Below, piece by piece: positions 60,084-64,000 of a stretch of 64,000 bases of DNA. The DNA lies in assembly GCA_013995675.1 (NCBI GenBank), contig VWRR01000016.1, positions 401,104-465,103 of the forward strand, written 5' to 3'. How positions within the stretch are numbered: the first letter of the stretch is position 1; every line of letters starts with the position of its first letter. The notes beneath the pieces were generated by a model. The model was not told the DNA's origin and did no database searches. It saw nothing but the letters and a program-made list of their open reading frames with translations. This DNA comes from Cyanidiococcus yangmingshanensis (taxonomy: Eukaryota > Rhodophyta > Bangiophyceae > Cyanidiales > Cyanidiaceae). The translations under genes and the position numbers were made by a program.

Positions 60084-62778
60084 GCGATGATCAGGCGCGC
60101 TTGCTCTGACGCTCGTTGCGGATATCAAGTCGTGTGGATATGTAAATGAATGAATTTGTATCGCCATCGAGATCAAGATGCTTATCCGGAGGCATCTTGG
60201 CGAAGATTTCCTGCAATGTGGCCTTGTAAGACGTTCTCGACTTGTCGATGAAGGCCGCGGGTTGCCCTGACCATGTGTAGCGTCCGCTGGTGTCTCGCCA
60301 CTCAGGAATGCGACTCTCAGCGTAAAAAGCTGCGTCTGGCGTGCCGAATGCAGCCTACCAACGGAATGATCGACCTTGGATCCGAGGAAATTGCCAGATA
60401 GGATTGAAATCAGACGAACTCGTTGTCAGAGGCGATCTCAACGGCTCCGTTGGCTTCGCCTTGGGTCCACACAGTTTGTTTCGCGTTCGGCGTGCGCATC
60501 TCAGAAGATTGAAGATAGTTGCCTTATGTGCGACCATGTCAGTCTTCCAGCCCGAAAGAGGAGTCTCGGGTATTTTCTCTGAATTTGACCTGAAGCGAAT
60601 CAGCAAGGATGTGCGCGGGTAGACGTGCAACAGGAGCAGTCGAACGAGCCACGACACGAATGATGCTGATGCATGCACTTCATTTACAGCGCTCATTACA
60701 CACCCCTCTTGAGCTGTTAGTTATTTAGCGAGTGTCCATCTTAATCTCCGTGAGCTTTTTGTGCTTTCGGGGATCAGGACACCACCAAATACAGCCAATT
60801 TGAGGGCGAAAATGTTCATTATCTCGGGGCGACCATGGAGATGATTCTAGCCGGCCCATCAAAGCTTCGAATCCGCCAGGTTTCTGCTAGGCTCGCTACA
60901 AGACGTAAAGACAGTCGAAGGAGAAACGGCGATACTAAAGGCCTGACTGAGAGCCGGCTAGGTCACCTTACGATGCCGAGAATTTTCGCGGGGCGCATTC
61001 TTGGAAAACTTGTTATATCTCGTGCAGCAGAATTAGGGAAGATGATTCCCGGGCAGGAAAAGACTCATTGGCTCGAACCAAGTCAGCCCTGGTAAGGAAA
61101 CAGGAATGCCGGCAATGGAAGTGCTGCCAGCACCGTCGGCAAGGGTTCCTGTGGTCACAGCGGGGGCGAGCGCACGTTCGATGCTCCCACTCCTACAAGC
61201 CGATGGAAGCACAGCCTTATTGGGATATCATTTGCCGTCATCGACGTTACAACTAGAGACACCGACTCACAGGCCATGGCGGCAGGGGTGTATGAAGAGT
61301 TTGGTGACATGAGCAGCACGTTTGGATTTGTCCCTATCCAGCGAATGTGGATCGGGCTTTGACGCCGAACCTGATTCCGTCCTCCAAAGATGGGCCAGGT
61401 CTCGATCGCAGCAGCAGAGCCTCTCGCGAACCCGTTTATCTGGGAAAGCCGCATCCAATGAAATGCAAGCAATCGGAAAATCCTGAAAAGAATGCAAGGC
61501 GAGCGGTACAGAAAATGTAGAGGTTGTCGAGGCATAGGCTCGCTCTTATGGTAGGAAGGCTTGCGAACGACGCACGTCAGTGCGGAGAGGTTCTTTGCAT
61601 ACGGAAATCTGGTGCCGTACTGGGGGGAAATCATATATCCATTGTTCAGATTGGACAGCAAGCAGCATATGCATCAGGGCGGGAAATAGGGACTGCCAAC
61701 CTCGTTTATGCCAGCTGCACCGACCAGAGCAGAACCCAATACAATGATAGCGATAGAGGCGGTGCTCTAAGCATGTGAGGCATTCTAGAAAACGAATATA
61801 GTAATCGATATTTTTCTGAGGGCAGCGCTGGAGATTGCGAACAAGCACACAAAAAGGCACCTCGTACATCATTCCTCTAGGATCTATGCCGCGCCTTCAA
61901 AGCCAATGGCGGGCAGCCACGGTCATTTCAACTGATCCATTTCCCGGGGAACGAAGGAAGATCGTGCCTGCCTATGCTGACCGATCCCGCAGCGTTGGCG
62001 ATCGGGTAGAAAATACCTACACCAAAAATCATAGACTTCGATTATGACCATGCCAGAGGCGGTTCTGGAAGGAGACCGTAGAAATGGAAACAGTGGAGCT
62101 ACGAGAAGAAAAAAAGTGTTGGGAGCACCGGTTCCCGACATGTGATGGACCTTCGACATTGAATCCCGTGTGACGCTACACCCGAGCGAGATGAAAATCC
62201 ACAAACCGAGCAGAGCCCTTGGTCGCATCACTTCAATCACTTCATTGGTGCAGAAAATCCGTTTAGAAATCAAGGACAGTGTCTGCGCCACCCGAAAAAA
62301 CCGTCATAGAGTGGACTGCATCAGAGGCAAGGAATGTGGAATGTTTGTGAAGGCGATAAGTGAGTTCGCAGTCACAGATTTCTTTACAATGAAAGTATGA
62401 GTTCTTTAACTGGCTTCCAGGTTGTGATCATGATCTTGAGCTGTTGAGCGGCAAAGTTCTTGCTCCCAACAAGTGATGCCGATTCTCAAGTGAGTTTATC
62501 CGCACGGTTTCTTAGCTTTCATTCGACGACATCGGCCACTCGACTATATCTTTTTTCCAACAAAACTGTCAATTTCAGAATATTTTTTATCCTATATACC
62601 AAAACGACCGTATTTTCAACTGAATTATCCATGCGACTTGAGCACAGAACGAGGGTCTCATGATTCCTAGAAAGATATCTCCTGCGATTAACATACAGTC
62701 CCTCCTCGTTTGTTATGTTAATTCATCGTCAGAAATCAGCATAAAATATGTTGCCGCTTCCTGGACACGCTGCGGCTT
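60084..62778. other. Gene-poor region, no gene recognised
   Basis: This 2.7 kb has no frame I can assign. Coding-like hydrophobic pieces occur on the minus strand in changing frames, for example ALLGLWIFISLGCSV (~62205) and FGVGIFYPIANAAGSVSIG (~62000), hinting at a decayed membrane protein, but no family is recognisable. GC content visibly drops towards 62400-62760, where runs such as tatcttttttccaacaaaact occur. Confidence 0.35.
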
Positions 62779-63142
62779 GTGGAGGCTGTTTTAAAACTAA
62801 CGCAAAATTCTTACAACTGCTGTGGTTGTCGCAAATTTTTCAAGATACAACGCTGCCTCGATCAGGGTCTAGAACTGGTGCTGATGCCGCCGACTAAACG
62901 ACCAATGTTCGGCGAATTGGGCTGGCCTCGAGATTGGCTGCTTGCACGTCTCGGCTGGGGTGCGCGCCGTGTCTGTCTGTCTGTCAGTCGCAGGACGTTG
63001 GGGCGAAGCAGGTGCTGTCCTGGGGAGCTGTCTTGGGGAGCTGTCACGTTGATCCTGTGACGGTGAGCTGTCTCGTGGACGCTGTCCAGTCAGAGGCGGC
63101 GGCGCATCACTGCTGGGGGCGGCGCATCGATTGCTCGTGCGA

Positions 63143-63190
63143 GCGTTCGCTGGCGTTCGCTGGCGTTCGCTGGCGCTCGCTGGCGATCGC
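63143..63190. repeat. 10-bp tandem repeat, about five units
   Basis: The unit gcgttcgctg is repeated with small changes (gcgttcgctg three times, then gcgctcgctg and gcgatcgc). Confidence 0.9.
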
Positions 63191-63237
63191 GTGCGGCGTC
63201 GCAGCGTCTGTCCATTTTCGGTCAGGCAAAAGCGTGC

Positions 63238-63262
63238 GTGCGCCTGCGCCTGCGCCTGCGCC
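63238..63262. repeat. 6-bp tandem repeat, about four units
   Basis: The unit gcgcct is repeated in tgcgcctgcgcctgcgcctg and runs into cctaaacctgcgc. Confidence 0.9.
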
Positions 63263-64000
63263 TAAACCTGCGCAAAGGCGTTGGCGGGAAGTGCGCGCCG
63301 CCCGCTGGATCTGTCGCGGCTAGTCGTGTCCAATTCTGTGCTGTCCAGTCCAGTCGTGGCCTGGCGATCGACAGCGGCGCAGGATGCGTTCGCTGTTCTC
63401 AATCGCCGACCGACCGAGCGTGTCCGAGGTGAACGATCGTGCTGTTCGCTACTCCCCAGAGGTTTCCATAACTGATATTCATTGAATACGACATAGCATA
63501 GCATGTCGTCAGTTCGAATAATATTGAGAAAGCGCCAATACCAATCATTGTTCATACAGACTAGACAACCATGGGTCTATTGAGATGTTAAATAGTCAGT
63601 TGGTCCGATCAATCTATATTTGAGCAGCTGGGCACAAAAGAGTAAGTCAGAGCGAAACGAAAACCTTGAAGATCTATGCGAGTCTCCAACGATTCATGCT
63701 GTGGTCGACGAGCGCACCAGCATCGTTCAGGATCTGCATGGGTCCTTGGTTGTGCAGCCATTCGCCAGCTCGTTATTGTCTCAAACCGGAAAAGATCCCT
63801 GCAGGAGCGTCTAGGCCAGGCAGCGGCGTCGTGGAGGATCGTAACTGTGGTCCCAGCTGCGACGTCGAGGGCTCGTCCGAAGCAACCCCGATCGGCAGCA
63901 TGCCTATCCAAGATTAGCAGGCGCCATTGGGCCAGTGAAGTATATCCAAGAGATCAGGTTGGACGCCGGGCCTCTGGGATGGGAGCGGCGGCATCGCAGA

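Larger units (their letters stand above)
62779..64000. other. Low-complexity, tandem-repeat-bearing region at the right edge
   Basis: This region has several short tandem repeats (gtctgtctgtctgtc near 62970, a doubled ggggagctgtc near 63022, a 10-bp array at 63143-63190, a 6-bp array at 63238-63262). Open frames crossing it encode low-complexity peptides and I do not regard them as genes. From 63480 to the edge nothing is recognised. Confidence 0.5.

Noticed and set aside
62934-63323. 129-codon frame across the repeats
   Set aside because: It is formed by the tandem repeats (Ala-Pro and Ser-Leu-Ala-Phe runs) and has no feature of a real protein.

Overview
The window reads as nuclear DNA of a compact, intron-poor unicellular photosynthetic eukaryote, most likely a cyanidiophyte red alga of the Cyanidioschyzon/Cyanidiococcus kind. 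This is an inference. It rests on eukaryote-only genes (Vps52, UTP4, Dim1, Rds3/PHF5A, DPH3, p47/Shp1, PTRH2, GNA1) lying beside plastid-type genes (FtsZ with its C-terminal peptide, a VTE6-like DUF92 kinase, DUF4864), on long uninterrupted reading frames, and on a base composition that looks moderately GC-rich by eye. About 25 protein genes are supported, roughly one per 2.5 kb, on both strands. I saw no rRNA, CRISPR array, transposon or convincing tRNA.

Layout. 1-1024 (-): an open-ended protein with a CM1 (centrosomin motif 1) segment. 2602-3165: Mpv17-family membrane protein. 4292-5288: VTE6-like kinase. 5527-7096: GT34-like glycosyltransferase whose 5' end is tandemly duplicated. 8318-10463: large protein with two copies of an unfamiliar motif. 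10998-11720: CBSX3-like CBS protein. 13316-14110: START-like protein. 15032-15283: DPH3. 15650-17437: prolyl-tRNA synthetase. 19183-21573: Vps52. 22217-23185: coiled coil with a KEN box and CDK sites. 24177-24569: small plastid-type zinc-motif protein. 25733-26189: GNA1. 26457-27593: SGNH esterase. 28321-28758: Dim1. 29030-29623: PTRH2. 30155-30710: SppA remnant. 31200-31859: DUF4864. 33363-34574: PP2C-like. 35501-35887: Rds3/PHF5A. 36200-38013: unknown. 39105-40421: broken WD40-like gene. 41389-43539: UTP4. 43968-45947 and 47140-48360: probable plastid proteins. 48903-49931: lysophospholipid acyltransferase. 51305-51895: DJ-1. 53393-54353: p47. 55479-56990: FtsZ. 58196-60083: copper amine oxidase. 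60084-64000: gene-poor, with short tandem repeats.

The genes are not arranged as operons. Many are head-to-head pairs (GNA1/SGNH and Dim1/PTRH2 are each under 275 bp apart). Themes that recur are RNA machinery (two spliceosomal proteins, UTP4, ProRS, PTRH2, DPH3), membrane traffic and protein quality control (Vps52, p47, SppA) and division or cytoskeleton (CM1 protein, KEN-box coiled coil, FtsZ).

A striking property is that about ten recognisable genes are interrupted by single-base frame changes exactly where the homologous protein continues, while others of similar length are intact. This fits scattered indel errors in the assembly better than introns, but real mutations cannot be excluded. 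For those genes I give the span of the whole homologous region and the approximate breakpoints.
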